This document shows positions 25,480 to 33,393 of a stretch of 64,000 nt of DNA, piece by piece (the first letter of the stretch is position 1; each line of letters begins with the position of its first letter). The translations under genes and the position numbers were made by a program. The stretch covers positions 310,001-374,000 of the forward strand of contig NZ_BOSE01000002.1 of NCBI RefSeq assembly GCF_018403185.1, written 5' to 3'. The notes beneath the pieces are model-generated. The model was not told the origin of the DNA. It saw only the letters and a program-made list of their open reading frames with translations, and made no database searches. This stretch comes from Paenibacillus montaniterrae. Its GTDB lineage: Bacteria; Bacillota; Bacilli; Paenibacillales; Paenibacillaceae.

Positions 25480-26142
25480 ATGAACGGTAAAACACATTTA
25501 GCAATCGGAGCGGTAATCGGCGGCGTCTATGGCCTCGTACATGCTGCAGATAGCGGGCTTGACACCTTGCTAAGCTTTGTTGCTGTCGGCAGCTTCTCAG
25601 CTTTGGCAGCGGATCTGGACGGACCGAGCCTGTTAACCCGCAAACTATCAAAGCTTAGCCGAATGCTGCATTCCGGCTGCATCATCGTCGGACTGGCCGC
25701 TTTGCTCATTATCGGCGGCCTATGGCTTACACAGGAGCAATTTCGACCACCATGGCTGCTGGCAGCTGTTGCAGGGTCACTTCTTATTACGCTGCTCGGC
25801 CTGTTAGTATCACGCGGCTCTTGGCGCAATGCGATGGTCAGTGTTACAGGAGGACTGCTGGCAGCCTACGGCTACATAGAAAGCTGGCACTGGCTAATCG
25901 GGCTTGGCGTGTTTACGATTATCGCGCCATGGCTAAGCCATCGTGGACTGACACATACAATATGGGTTGTTCCTTTATGGGGCTGGATCGGCTTCAGCCT
26001 GGAGGCACAGCTGGGAATTGCCGGCATTGGCATAGCGGCGATGCTTACTTATTTGTCTCATATTATCGCTGATATGTTCACACCTGCAGGAGTAAAGCTG
26101 CTTTATCCGCTTAGCAAAAAGAAATTTCGCTTAAAGCTGTAA
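25480..26142 (+). CDS. YdjM-like membrane-bound metal-dependent hydrolase
   Basis: The 220-residue protein begins MNGKTHLAIGAVIGGVYGL and has GSFSALAADLDGP, an SHRGLTHT motif and a late LSHIIADMFTPAGVKLLYP. These are the conserved H and D positions of the YdjM family, between four to five membrane segments. In Bacillota members are often of unknown role; in E. coli YdjM is an SOS-regulated inner-membrane protein. GGAGG lies just before the start. It ends at a strong terminator. Substrate is unknown. Confidence 0.85.
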   Translation: MNGKTHLAIGAVIGGVYGLVHAADSGLDTLLSFVAVGSFSALAADLDGPSLLTRKLSKLSRMLHSGCIIVGLAALLIIGGLWLTQEQFRPPWLLAAVAGSLLITLLGLLVSRGSWRNAMVSVTGGLLAAYGYIESWHWLIGLGVFTIIAPWLSHRGLTHTIWVVPLWGWIGFSLEAQLGIAGIGIAAMLTYLSHIIADMFTPAGVKLLYPLSKKKFRLKL

Positions 26143-26176
26143 TCTTGACATCGTTCCGCTCTTAAATTGGTAATAA

Positions 26177-26223
26177 AAGAGGGTGCCTCAAAGTTATCTA
26201 TTACAACTTTGAGGCACCCTCTT
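26177..26223. terminator. Strong hairpin terminator between YdjM and ppaC
   Basis: A perfect 19-bp stem with arms AAGAGGGTGCCTCAAAGTT and AACTTTGAGGCACCCTCTT has a nine-base loop. On the minus strand it is followed by TTATTACC, so it serves ppaC best, while the plus-strand side has a weaker T-rich tail. It separates two convergent units. Confidence 0.85.
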
Positions 26224-26262
26224 GCTCTATTTGAAATGATATAGCATTATGTTTTGCTTTGC

Positions 26263-27195
26263 TTACATTGTGCTCAATGTTTCAGTCAGCACTGGAACAA
26301 TTTGAGACTTGCGGGATACTACCCCTTTAAGCAACGCTGTATTGTTGTCCAGCTTCACGTTGTAAGCTTTCTCAACAGCTTCAGCTTTGCTGCCCAATGC
26401 TAGCGCGATTGAATCATTGTTCAAAATGTCCGTTGTAACAAGCACGAACAAATCAAGACCTTTAGCTGCAATAATGTTATTTAACGCAGCTTCAAGCTCT
26501 GTTTGGCGAGAAAGCACATCATTCGTATCAACCGCGTTTACTTGGGCGATTTCAACTTTGTAATTGCCCATAGAAAATTCTTTAGAGTCAAGAGAAATCA
26601 ATTGCTCAATCGTTTTGTCGCTCAGGTCTGCTCCAGCTTTTAGCATTTCAAGACCGTACACCTGTGGATCAACGCCAGCAATTGCCGCAAGCTCATTAGC
26701 TGCAGCTACATCCTGCTCAGTGCAGGTTGGCGATTTGAACAGCAAGGAATCCGAAATGATTGCAGAAAGCATCAAGCCTGCGATTTGCTTCGTAACTTCA
26801 ACGCCGTTTTCCTTGTACAGCTTGTTAAGAATCGTCGCCGTACAGCCAACAGGCTCAGCACGGAAATAAAGCGGAGCGCTTGTTTCAAAGTTAGCAATGC
26901 GATGGTGGTCAATGACTTCAACAACACGCACTTGCTCAATATCATCAGCGCTTTGCTGGCGCTCATTATGGTCAACAAGAATAACTTCGCTAGCTTCATT
27001 TGCAACTGTAGTCACAAGGCGTGGAGCTTGTGCGCCGAAATATTCCAAAGCATATGCTGTTTCGCCGTTCACTTCGCCAAGTCGCACTGCTTCTACATCT
27101 GCACCAAGCTTCGTTTTTAGATCAGCATAAACGATTGCAGACGTAATCGTATCCGTATCAGGATTTTTGTGTCCGAAAATCAAAGTTTTTGCCAT
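26263..27195 (-). CDS. ppaC: Manganese-dependent inorganic pyrophosphatase
   Basis: The 310-residue family II pyrophosphatase has the metal motifs [10 protein letters not shown] near the N-terminus, ILVDHNE, and [12 protein letters not shown] (DHH). The C-terminal DHHA2 region follows ([26 protein letters not shown] with the phosphate-binding SRK). It hydrolyses pyrophosphate to phosphate, driving biosynthesis. Length matches B. subtilis PpaC. AGGAG stands ten bases before the ATG. It lies downstream of thrC on the same strand with a 147-base gap holding a TATAAT-like box at 27259-27264, so it may have its own promoter. Confidence 0.97.
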   Translation of the reverse strand: MAKTLIFGHKNPDTDTITSAIVYADLKTKLGADVEAVRLGEVNGETAYALEYFGAQAPRLVTTVANEASEVILVDHNERQQSADDIEQVRVVEVIDHHRIANFETSAPLYFRAEPVGCTATILNKLYKENGVEVTKQIAGLMLSAIISDSLLFKSPTCTEQDVAAANELAAIAGVDPQVYGLEMLKAGADLSDKTIEQLISLDSKEFSMGNYKVEIAQVNAVDTNDVLSRQTELEAALNNIIAAKGLDLFVLVTTDILNNDSIALALGSKAEAVEKAYNVKLDNNTALLKGVVSRKSQIVPVLTETLSTM

Positions 27196-27342
27196 TGTTT
27201 CTTAACTCCTATTCATTTTAATAATGGTATGTTCTGACTTAAAAATCATTCCTCACTTATTATACTGCTTTAGCCTGATAATTCCTAGTCCTATACTATG
27301 ATTAATTCCTAGAAATTTGATGCAGGCCCAGCCATCAGTCCA

Positions 27343-28737
27343 TTAACCACGATAAAATGCTTCGATTGCACTAGCGATCGCTTGCTTGTCGCCTGCAATC
27401 CGTGTTTGACGCTGCTCCTTGTTGAACAATGCCTGAATAGGCTCCGGATATTGCTGCTCAATGCCGCACAGCTCGATCGCTTCATTAAACTTCGCTGGAT
27501 GAGCGGTAGCGAGTGAAATTGTAATTTCACCTTTTTCTGCACATTGCTGAGCTGCTGCAACACCGCAAGCGCTATGAGGATCAAGCAAATAGTTCGTCTC
27601 CGTTTTCACTCTGGAAATGGTGGACAAGCACTCTGCACCAAGCACGCCATGAGCGGCAAACTCGGACTGAACAGCTGCCAATGCTTCACTGGAAATCGAG
27701 ATTTCGCCTTCAACCTTGAATTGCTCCATCAGCTTGGCAATCAGCTCAGGATCCTCGCCAAGCACATAATAGAGGTAGCGTTCAAAGTTGCTCGCAACCT
27801 GAATATCCATCGAAGGAGAATAGGTCATGCGGAAATCGCCAGGCATATAGACGCCTTCCTTAATGAATCGCTCCAAAATATTGTTTTCATTTGTCGCCAA
27901 AATCAGCTTGCCAATCGGCAGCCCCATACGCTTGGCCATATAACCAGCGAAAATGTCGCCAAAATTGCCTGTCGGCACGCTAAAGTTGACCTTATCTGCT
28001 CCAATATTGCCCGCAACCTGGAAATAAGCGTAGAAGTAATAAACAATTTGCGCCATAATCCGAATAAAGTTAATCGAATTGATCGCTGCCAAATCATTGG
28101 CCGATTTAAAATCAAGATTCGCAAACAGCTCTTTAATAATGCGCTGGCAGTCATCAAAGTTTCCGTCCACCGACAAATTGAGCACATTGTCATCCTGTAC
28201 CGTTGTCATTTGCAGCTCCTGCACCTTGCTGACCTTGCCATGTGGATGAAGAATGCAAATTTTAATGCCATCCTTGCCGCGCACGCCTTCAATAGCCGAA
28301 GCGCCTGTGTCGCCTGAGGTTGCGCCTAAAATGTTAATGCGCACGCCCTTTTTCTTGGCAACATAAGAATACAGCTGCCCCATAAACTGCAAAGCGACAT
28401 CTTTAAAAGCAAATGTAGGCCCGTGGAACAGCTCCAGCAAATAAAGCTCATCCGACAGCTTTGTTATTGGCGTTACCTCAGGATGGCGGAATGTGCTGTA
28501 GCTGTCTGCAATGAGCTGCTTCAGATCCTCCTGCGGAATTTCATCATTCGTAAAGTAAGTAAAGATTTCATATACAAGCTCTGTATAGCCAAGCTTGCTC
28601 CATGTCTGCAATGTTTCTATTGGAATTTGTGGAATTTGTTTCGGGATCAGCAATCCACCATCATTTGCAAGTCCCATCATAAAAGCATCAATAAAGCCAA
28701 TGCTGCCAACCTTGCCTCTTGTACTAATGTACTCCAT
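27343..28737 (-). CDS. thrC: Threonine synthase
   Basis: This 464-residue PLP enzyme of the longer threonine synthase class begins MEYISTRGKVGSIGFIDAFMMGLANDGGL. It carries the PLP lysine in GPTFAFKDVALQFMGQL, then INILGATSGDTGASAIEGVRGK and FSVPTGNFGDIFAGYMAKRMGLP. It converts O-phosphohomoserine to threonine. The ATG at 28737 with AGGAGG is preferred to the upstream ATG at 28788, which would add 17 residues without a ribosome site. No other threonine genes are adjacent. Confidence 0.96.
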   Translation of the reverse strand: MEYISTRGKVGSIGFIDAFMMGLANDGGLLIPKQIPQIPIETLQTWSKLGYTELVYEIFTYFTNDEIPQEDLKQLIADSYSTFRHPEVTPITKLSDELYLLELFHGPTFAFKDVALQFMGQLYSYVAKKKGVRINILGATSGDTGASAIEGVRGKDGIKICILHPHGKVSKVQELQMTTVQDDNVLNLSVDGNFDDCQRIIKELFANLDFKSANDLAAINSINFIRIMAQIVYYFYAYFQVAGNIGADKVNFSVPTGNFGDIFAGYMAKRMGLPIGKLILATNENNILERFIKEGVYMPGDFRMTYSPSMDIQVASNFERYLYYVLGEDPELIAKLMEQFKVEGEISISSEALAAVQSEFAAHGVLGAECLSTISRVKTETNYLLDPHSACGVAAAQQCAEKGEITISLATAHPAKFNEAIELCGIEQQYPEPIQALFNKEQRQTRIAGDKQAIASAIEAFYRG

Positions 28738-28919
28738 TATTTTTCCTCCTGCTTTCACTGCACTTTCGTACACGTCTAATACTAGCATTTTACCATCGTT
28801 TGCTTGAAAAATGAATGTTCATTTTCATTGTTCACAAATGCTGGTCTGCAACTATATACTAACTGCTTGCGTTTGAAGCTACATAGCTATCATTATTTTA
28901 ACACAACAGGTGAACCGAA

Positions 28920-30323
28920 ATGGTATTTAGCAGCTTAATCTTTCTTATCATATTTCTGCCAGTCCTGCTGCTGCTTTATTATAGCTGCCCGACGCGCTGG
29001 CGCAACGTTGTTTTGCTTTGCGGCTCGCTTGTTTTTTACGCCTGGGGCGAGCCTGTATATATCGCACTGCTGCTGCTATCGACTACAGCTGATTATTTTT
29101 TCGGGCGAGCGCTGGGCAAGCGACAAAGCAATGAGCGGCATCGCAAATGGCTGGTAGCCGGCTCAGTGTTGATTAATTTAGCCGTACTCGGCTTTTTCAA
29201 ATACGCTGATTTTATAATCGAGAACCTGAACGCCTTGCTCGGCAGTTCAATCGAAGCGTTGGAGCTGCCTCTGCCGATCGGGATCTCCTTCTATACCTTT
29301 CAGTCGATTTCTTATATCGTCGACGTATATCGCAAAAAGGTCGAGCCGCAGCAAAGCTGGCTTAGCTTTGCTGTATACATTTCGCTGTTTCCTCAGCTAG
29401 TAGCCGGGCCGATTGTCCAGTATGGAACAATTGCAGCTCAGCTTGGCAAACGGATGTTCAGCGAAGTGCAATTTGCCGAAGGAATTGCTCGCTTTATTCG
29501 CGGCTTGGCGAAAAAAGTGCTGCTCGCCAACAATATCGGCCTGCTATGGGAGCAAATCAGTAGTCAGCAAACGGATCAGCTGGCAATCGCAATGGCATGG
29601 CTGGGCATTATCGCCTTTGCGTTTCAAATTTATTTTGACTTTAGCGGCTATTCCGATATGGCCATCGGCCTCGGCCTTATGTTCGGCTTTCGCTTCAACG
29701 AAAACTTCAACCTGCCGTATCGAGCAGCCAGCATTACTGAATTTTGGCGGCGCTGGCATATTTCGCTCGGCAGCTGGTTTAAAGAATATGTCTATATCCC
29801 GCTTGGCGGAAATCGCCAGGGGCTATTGAAACAGCTGCGCAATATTTTGATCGTTTGGACGCTAACCGGAATTTGGCATGGAGCGAGCTGGAATTTTGTG
29901 CTATGGGGCTTGTACTTTGCTTTAATTTTAACGCTGGAAAAGCTGTTTATGCTCAAGCTTTTAGCGCGCTGTCCGCGCATCCTGCAGCACAGCTATGCGA
30001 TTTTGCTCATTTTATTGGGCTGGGTCATTTTTGTGTTCGAGGATTTGCAGCAGATGAGCGGCTATTTCACAGCAATGCTCGGCTTGCAACACCATGCTGT
30101 CTGGCTGGATGAAGCAACACTTTATCAGCTGTCCAATTATATCGTGCTGCTGGCAATCTTGGTCGTATGTGCTGTCGCACCTCGCTTCTCCGTGCTTGAG
30201 CGGTTCAAGATCAGCATGACTGGAGCATTAGTAAGCTGGGGCGTTCATATGGCGCTGCTGCTGCTTTGCATCGCATATTTGGTTGACGCAAGCTTCAATC
30301 CGTTTCTATATTTCCGTTTCTAA
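28920..30323 (+). CDS. MBOAT-family membrane O-acyltransferase (AlgI/DltB-like)
   Basis: The 467-residue multi-pass protein has AlgI-type features. These are YSCPTRWRNVVLLCGSLVFYAWGEP near the N-terminus, PIGISFYTFQSISYIVDVYR, FDFSGYSDMAIGLGLMFGFRF, and the active-site histidine in LTGIWHGASWNFVLWG. MBOAT proteins pass acyl groups across the membrane onto cell-surface glycans. It is followed 23 bases later by a DHHW protein, the usual extracellular partner, forming a two-gene polysaccharide O-acetylation unit. The acceptor (secondary wall polymer, exopolysaccharide or peptidoglycan) is not evident. The ribosome site is modest (CAGGTG). Confidence 0.92.
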   Translation: MVFSSLIFLIIFLPVLLLLYYSCPTRWRNVVLLCGSLVFYAWGEPVYIALLLLSTTADYFFGRALGKRQSNERHRKWLVAGSVLINLAVLGFFKYADFIIENLNALLGSSIEALELPLPIGISFYTFQSISYIVDVYRKKVEPQQSWLSFAVYISLFPQLVAGPIVQYGTIAAQLGKRMFSEVQFAEGIARFIRGLAKKVLLANNIGLLWEQISSQQTDQLAIAMAWLGIIAFAFQIYFDFSGYSDMAIGLGLMFGFRFNENFNLPYRAASITEFWRRWHISLGSWFKEYVYIPLGGNRQGLLKQLRNILIVWTLTGIWHGASWNFVLWGLYFALILTLEKLFMLKLLARCPRILQHSYAILLILLGWVIFVFEDLQQMSGYFTAMLGLQHHAVWLDEATLYQLSNYIVLLAILVVCAVAPRFSVLERFKISMTGALVSWGVHMALLLLCIAYLVDASFNPFLYFRF

Positions 30324-30346
30324 TGAAGGTAAGGTGAACGTACAGC

Positions 30347-31513
30347 ATGATCAACAAAAAAACAGCCAAGCTTTATAAGTTCGGCTTTACAGGCATAATT
30401 GGGCTGCTGCTAGTGCTGCTGCTGGCCATGCCGAAAGCCAGCTTTTCTTATTTTGAAAATCGGCAGCTGCAAAGCAAGCTCGAGCTAAGCTGGCAAAGCT
30501 TGCTTGACAAAAGCTTTGCAGAGAACGCCGAGAACTATGTAGCTGACCAGTTCCCGTGGCGCGAGCATTGGTTTGGACTTAAAGCATTTGCCGAGCAGGC
30601 TCGCTTCATGACTGTGAATAACGGAATATATTTGGGGAAGGAGCATTTTCTGTTTGAAGCAATGAAGGAGCCGAGCTGGGGAGAAGTCGAGCAATATGTG
30701 GACAGCATCAATCAACTTATTGGCAAATTTCCGGCTGTGCACAGTACGCTGCTGCTGGCCCCGACCTCAGTTGAGCTCTATCCTCAGCTGCTGCCTAAAT
30801 ATGCCGACTCCTATTCACAGCGTGAAGCGGCTGAACGCATTGCCGCTCAGCTTGCAGCCCAGATCGCATTTGTTAACGGCATCGATGCGCTGCAGCCATA
30901 CACAAGCGAGCATAAGCTGCTCTATTATCGCAATGATCATCATTGGAGCAGCTACGGCGCCTATCTCGCTTATGCAGCTTATATGGAGAAGCTCGGAATA
31001 GCGCCGCTGTCGCTTGATGAATTTGAAATAAGCGTTGTATCTTCGAGCTATCGCGGCAGCTACCATACAAAAGGTCAATTTATTGGAACAGAGGCTGATG
31101 TCATTGAGCGCTACGACAGCGGCTATGTGCAATCGCATGTATACATCGCAGATCATAATTCAACGATGGACAGCTTGTACGATGATTCGCGGTTAACGCA
31201 AAAGGATCAGTACAACTATTTTCTTGGCGGTGTCCATGCGCTAATGACAATAACGAATGAGCTTACTGACAAAGGAAAAGAGGCCGGACATCAGTTTGAA
31301 ATTGATTCGATGCTCGTAGTGAAGGATTCCTATGCGCATGCATTCATTCCATTTTTAAGCCAACATGTACGGGAAATTCACGTAGTTGATCCACGTTATT
31401 ATAACGGCTCGCTGGAGCAATATATGAAGGAGCATCCTGTGCAGGAGCTCCTGCTGCTGTACAATATTCCTACATTTGTTGAAGAGCGCAGCCTGCTTGG
31501 ATTGAAACGATAA
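30347..31513 (+). CDS. DHHW-family (AlgX/AlgJ-like) surface protein
   Basis: This 388-residue protein has an N-terminal membrane anchor (IIGLLLVLLLAMPKASF) and an SGNH-hydrolase-like domain. Its signature is LYYRNDHHWSSYGAYLAY, near residue 200, and LVVKDSYAHAFIPFLSQHVREIHVVDPRYY holds the late serine. Such proteins complete acyl transfer to glycans outside the membrane together with MBOAT partners. AAGGTAAGGTG lies before the ATG. The order MBOAT then DHHW is a common two-gene cassette in Bacillota. Its proximity to the van cluster is probably incidental, though both modify the cell envelope. Confidence 0.88.
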   Translation: MINKKTAKLYKFGFTGIIGLLLVLLLAMPKASFSYFENRQLQSKLELSWQSLLDKSFAENAENYVADQFPWREHWFGLKAFAEQARFMTVNNGIYLGKEHFLFEAMKEPSWGEVEQYVDSINQLIGKFPAVHSTLLLAPTSVELYPQLLPKYADSYSQREAAERIAAQLAAQIAFVNGIDALQPYTSEHKLLYYRNDHHWSSYGAYLAYAAYMEKLGIAPLSLDEFEISVVSSSYRGSYHTKGQFIGTEADVIERYDSGYVQSHVYIADHNSTMDSLYDDSRLTQKDQYNYFLGGVHALMTITNELTDKGKEAGHQFEIDSMLVVKDSYAHAFIPFLSQHVREIHVVDPRYYNGSLEQYMKEHPVQELLLLYNIPTFVEERSLLGLKR

Positions 31514-31524
31514 GCTTTGTCATG

Positions 31525-31577
31525 CATGAGCTAAACGCTTAAGCATTCCTGCGGAATGAGGGCGCTTTTAGCTCATG
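31525..31577. terminator. Hairpin between the DHHW gene and vanS (convergent)
   Basis: CATGAGCTAAACGC (31525-31538) pairs with GCGCTTTTAGCTCATG (31562-31577) with a small bulge, around an inner stem CATTCC/GGAATG. The vanS stop codon lies in one arm. It can serve both convergent genes, although no long T run follows. Confidence 0.55.
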
Positions 31578-32694
31578 TATGAGCTCCGCTGGAGGATTTG
31601 GTAACGAAGTCGCAAGGCAAACGCACTTCAAACTGTGTTCGGATCAAATCACTCCGCACTGCTATCGAGCCTTTATGCTGCTCTACTATGTTTTTTGCTA
31701 TAAACAATCCGAGACCTGAGCTTTCGCTTCGCTGAGTGCGTGCTCTATCGCCAGTAAAGAACATATCGAAGATAAGGGATTGAATTTCCTTCGGGATTGG
31801 GTCGCCGTAGTTAATAATTTCAATCACGACTTCTCCAGCCTCACGATATCCGTTTATATCAACAAATTTCCCATCGCTTCCATAACGGCAGGCATTAATT
31901 AAAATGTTAGTAAATACGCGTGCCAGCAGATCTCCATCTCCACGAATAACCAGTTGCGGAGCCATATTCATCCTTACCGCAAGATTGCTTTTTTCAAAAG
32001 CAGGATACATTTCTTCGTTCAACTGGACAAGCAGTTCGCTTACATCAATCATTTTTTCGTCTATCGTGATCTTGCCGTAGTTCATTCGAGTAATTTCGAA
32101 CAGCTCATCGACCAGCTTTTCTAAATGCTGTGACTTGGTAAAGGCTATTGCCGCATAATGTTTGATCTGTTCGGTAGTTAACTGCTCATCCTGCAAAATA
32201 AAATCGAGATATCCCAGCACAGATGTTAACGGTGTGCGCAAATCATGTGCCAGATTAAGCACCAGCTGATCCTTGCTGCTTTCCGCAAAGTCTCCTCTTT
32301 CCAAAGCTTGCCGCAGTTGCTCACTAGCCAGATTGATGTTACTTGCGATGTTTCCGAACTCATCAGTGGAGGGAATATAAACCTTACTATTAAAATTACC
32401 GTTGGCCAATTGATTAATGCCATTCGAAATTTCATGAAAATATAGCGAATATCTTCTCGTAACAATAAAGAAAAATAAAATCGAGAGCGGAATAAAAATA
32501 ATCAGAAAGAAGTTAATATCCCCAACCTCTCTCATAAAATAACGGATTTTCGTTGTTGGATCTTCAAACTTGGTCGTATAATAATAAAATTGCAGCATTT
32601 TAAAGATTGCGAAAGTAATAGCCCCGGCAAAAATCATGCTTACTCCGAACAACAAAACCATTTTGGAACGGAAGCTGTGAATGGCTTTAACCAT
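31573..32694 (-). CDS. vanS: VanS-type sensor histidine kinase
   Basis: This kinase of about 373 residues has two N-terminal membrane helices around a short external loop of about 40 residues, then HAMP (QLANGNFNSKVYIPSTDEFG). The phosphoacceptor box LNLAHDLRTPLTSVLGYLDF is characteristic of VanS of D-Ser type clusters, and the ATPase boxes NILINACRYG, GLGLFIAKNIV follow. It phosphorylates VanR in response to glycopeptides. The frame extends to a GTG at 32712 inside vanR; the ATG at 32694 is taken as start, but neither has a strong ribosome site. It overlaps vanR by eight bases. It is the last gene of the van operon. Confidence 0.88.
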   Translation of the reverse strand: MVKAIHSFRSKMVLLFGVSMIFAGAITFAIFKMLQFYYYTTKFEDPTTKIRYFMREVGDINFFLIIFIPLSILFFFIVTRRYSLYFHEISNGINQLANGNFNSKVYIPSTDEFGNIASNINLASEQLRQALERGDFAESSKDQLVLNLAHDLRTPLTSVLGYLDFILQDEQLTTEQIKHYAAIAFTKSQHLEKLVDELFEITRMNYGKITIDEKMIDVSELLVQLNEEMYPAFEKSNLAVRMNMAPQLVIRGDGDLLARVFTNILINACRYGSDGKFVDINGYREAGEVVIEIINYGDPIPKEIQSLIFDMFFTGDRARTQRSESSGLGLFIAKNIVEQHKGSIAVRSDLIRTQFEVRLPCDFVTKSSSGAHT

Positions 32695-33382
32695 TGAACG
32701 AATACCCAACACCCCAAACCGTTTTAATCAGTTTGTTTTTCGCTTTCTCTTCTCCAAGCTTTTTTCTTAAGGTGCGAATATGCACCATAACCGTATTGCT
32801 GCCATCATAATAGGCTTCGCCCCATACCTGCTGAAAAATATTTTCAGCACTGAACACCTTTTTCGGGTAGCTGGCTAACAGGTATAAAATATCAAATTCC
32901 TTCGGCGTAAGCTCGATCGTTTGCCCATACAAGCTAACCGTGCGCTGATCGGGATCAATAAGAAGCCCTCCCGCTTCAATCACCTTTTTCCCTTCTTTAG
33001 CGGAGTGATTCAGATGCTTGTAGCGCCGCAACTGTGCATTAACACGCGCAATTAATTCCATTGGATTGAATGGCTTGGTCATATAATCATCTGCTCCCAT
33101 GACAAGTCCGGAAATTTTATCCAAATCAGAGGTTTTCGCACTTAAGAAGATGATTGGCATATTATGCTTTTCCCGAATCAAGCGAGTCACGTCATAGCCG
33201 TTCAGCTCAGGCATCATAATATCGAGAATCGCCAAATCAATCTGATGCATCTGGACAGCCTGAAGCGCTGCTTTTCCATCTCCTGCAATAATATAATCAT
33301 AGCCTTCTTTTTGAAGATGCAAGGCAATCAGCTCAGCGATCTCCTTCTCATCCTCCGCTATTAATACCGTTATGCGCCTCAT
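32687..33382 (-). CDS. vanR: VanR-type response regulator (OmpR family)
   Basis: The product is about 231 residues with a receiver domain (LIAEDEKEIAELIA, phosphoacceptor LAILDIMMPELNGYDV, MTKPFNPMELIARV) and a winged-helix output domain (ELTPKEFDILYLLASYPKKVFS, NTVMVHIRTLRKKLGE). It activates the van operon. The ATG at 33382 follows AGGGAGG with five bases between, better than the GTG at 33397 that overlaps vanT. The gene lies immediately after vanT, placing regulation at the operon's 3' end as in vanC and vanE clusters (in vanG clusters vanR/S come first). Confidence 0.9.
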   Translation of the reverse strand: MRRITVLIAEDEKEIAELIALHLQKEGYDYIIAGDGKAALQAVQMHQIDLAILDIMMPELNGYDVTRLIREKHNMPIIFLSAKTSDLDKISGLVMGADDYMTKPFNPMELIARVNAQLRRYKHLNHSAKEGKKVIEAGGLLIDPDQRTVSLYGQTIELTPKEFDILYLLASYPKKVFSAENIFQQVWGEAYYDGSNTVMVHIRTLRKKLGEEKAKNKLIKTVWGVGYSFNG

Positions 33383-33393
33383 CATTTCCTCCC

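Noticed and set aside
27544-28317. 257-codon rightward frame opposite thrC
   Set aside because: thrC is intact with PLP motifs; the antisense frame has no family features or start site.
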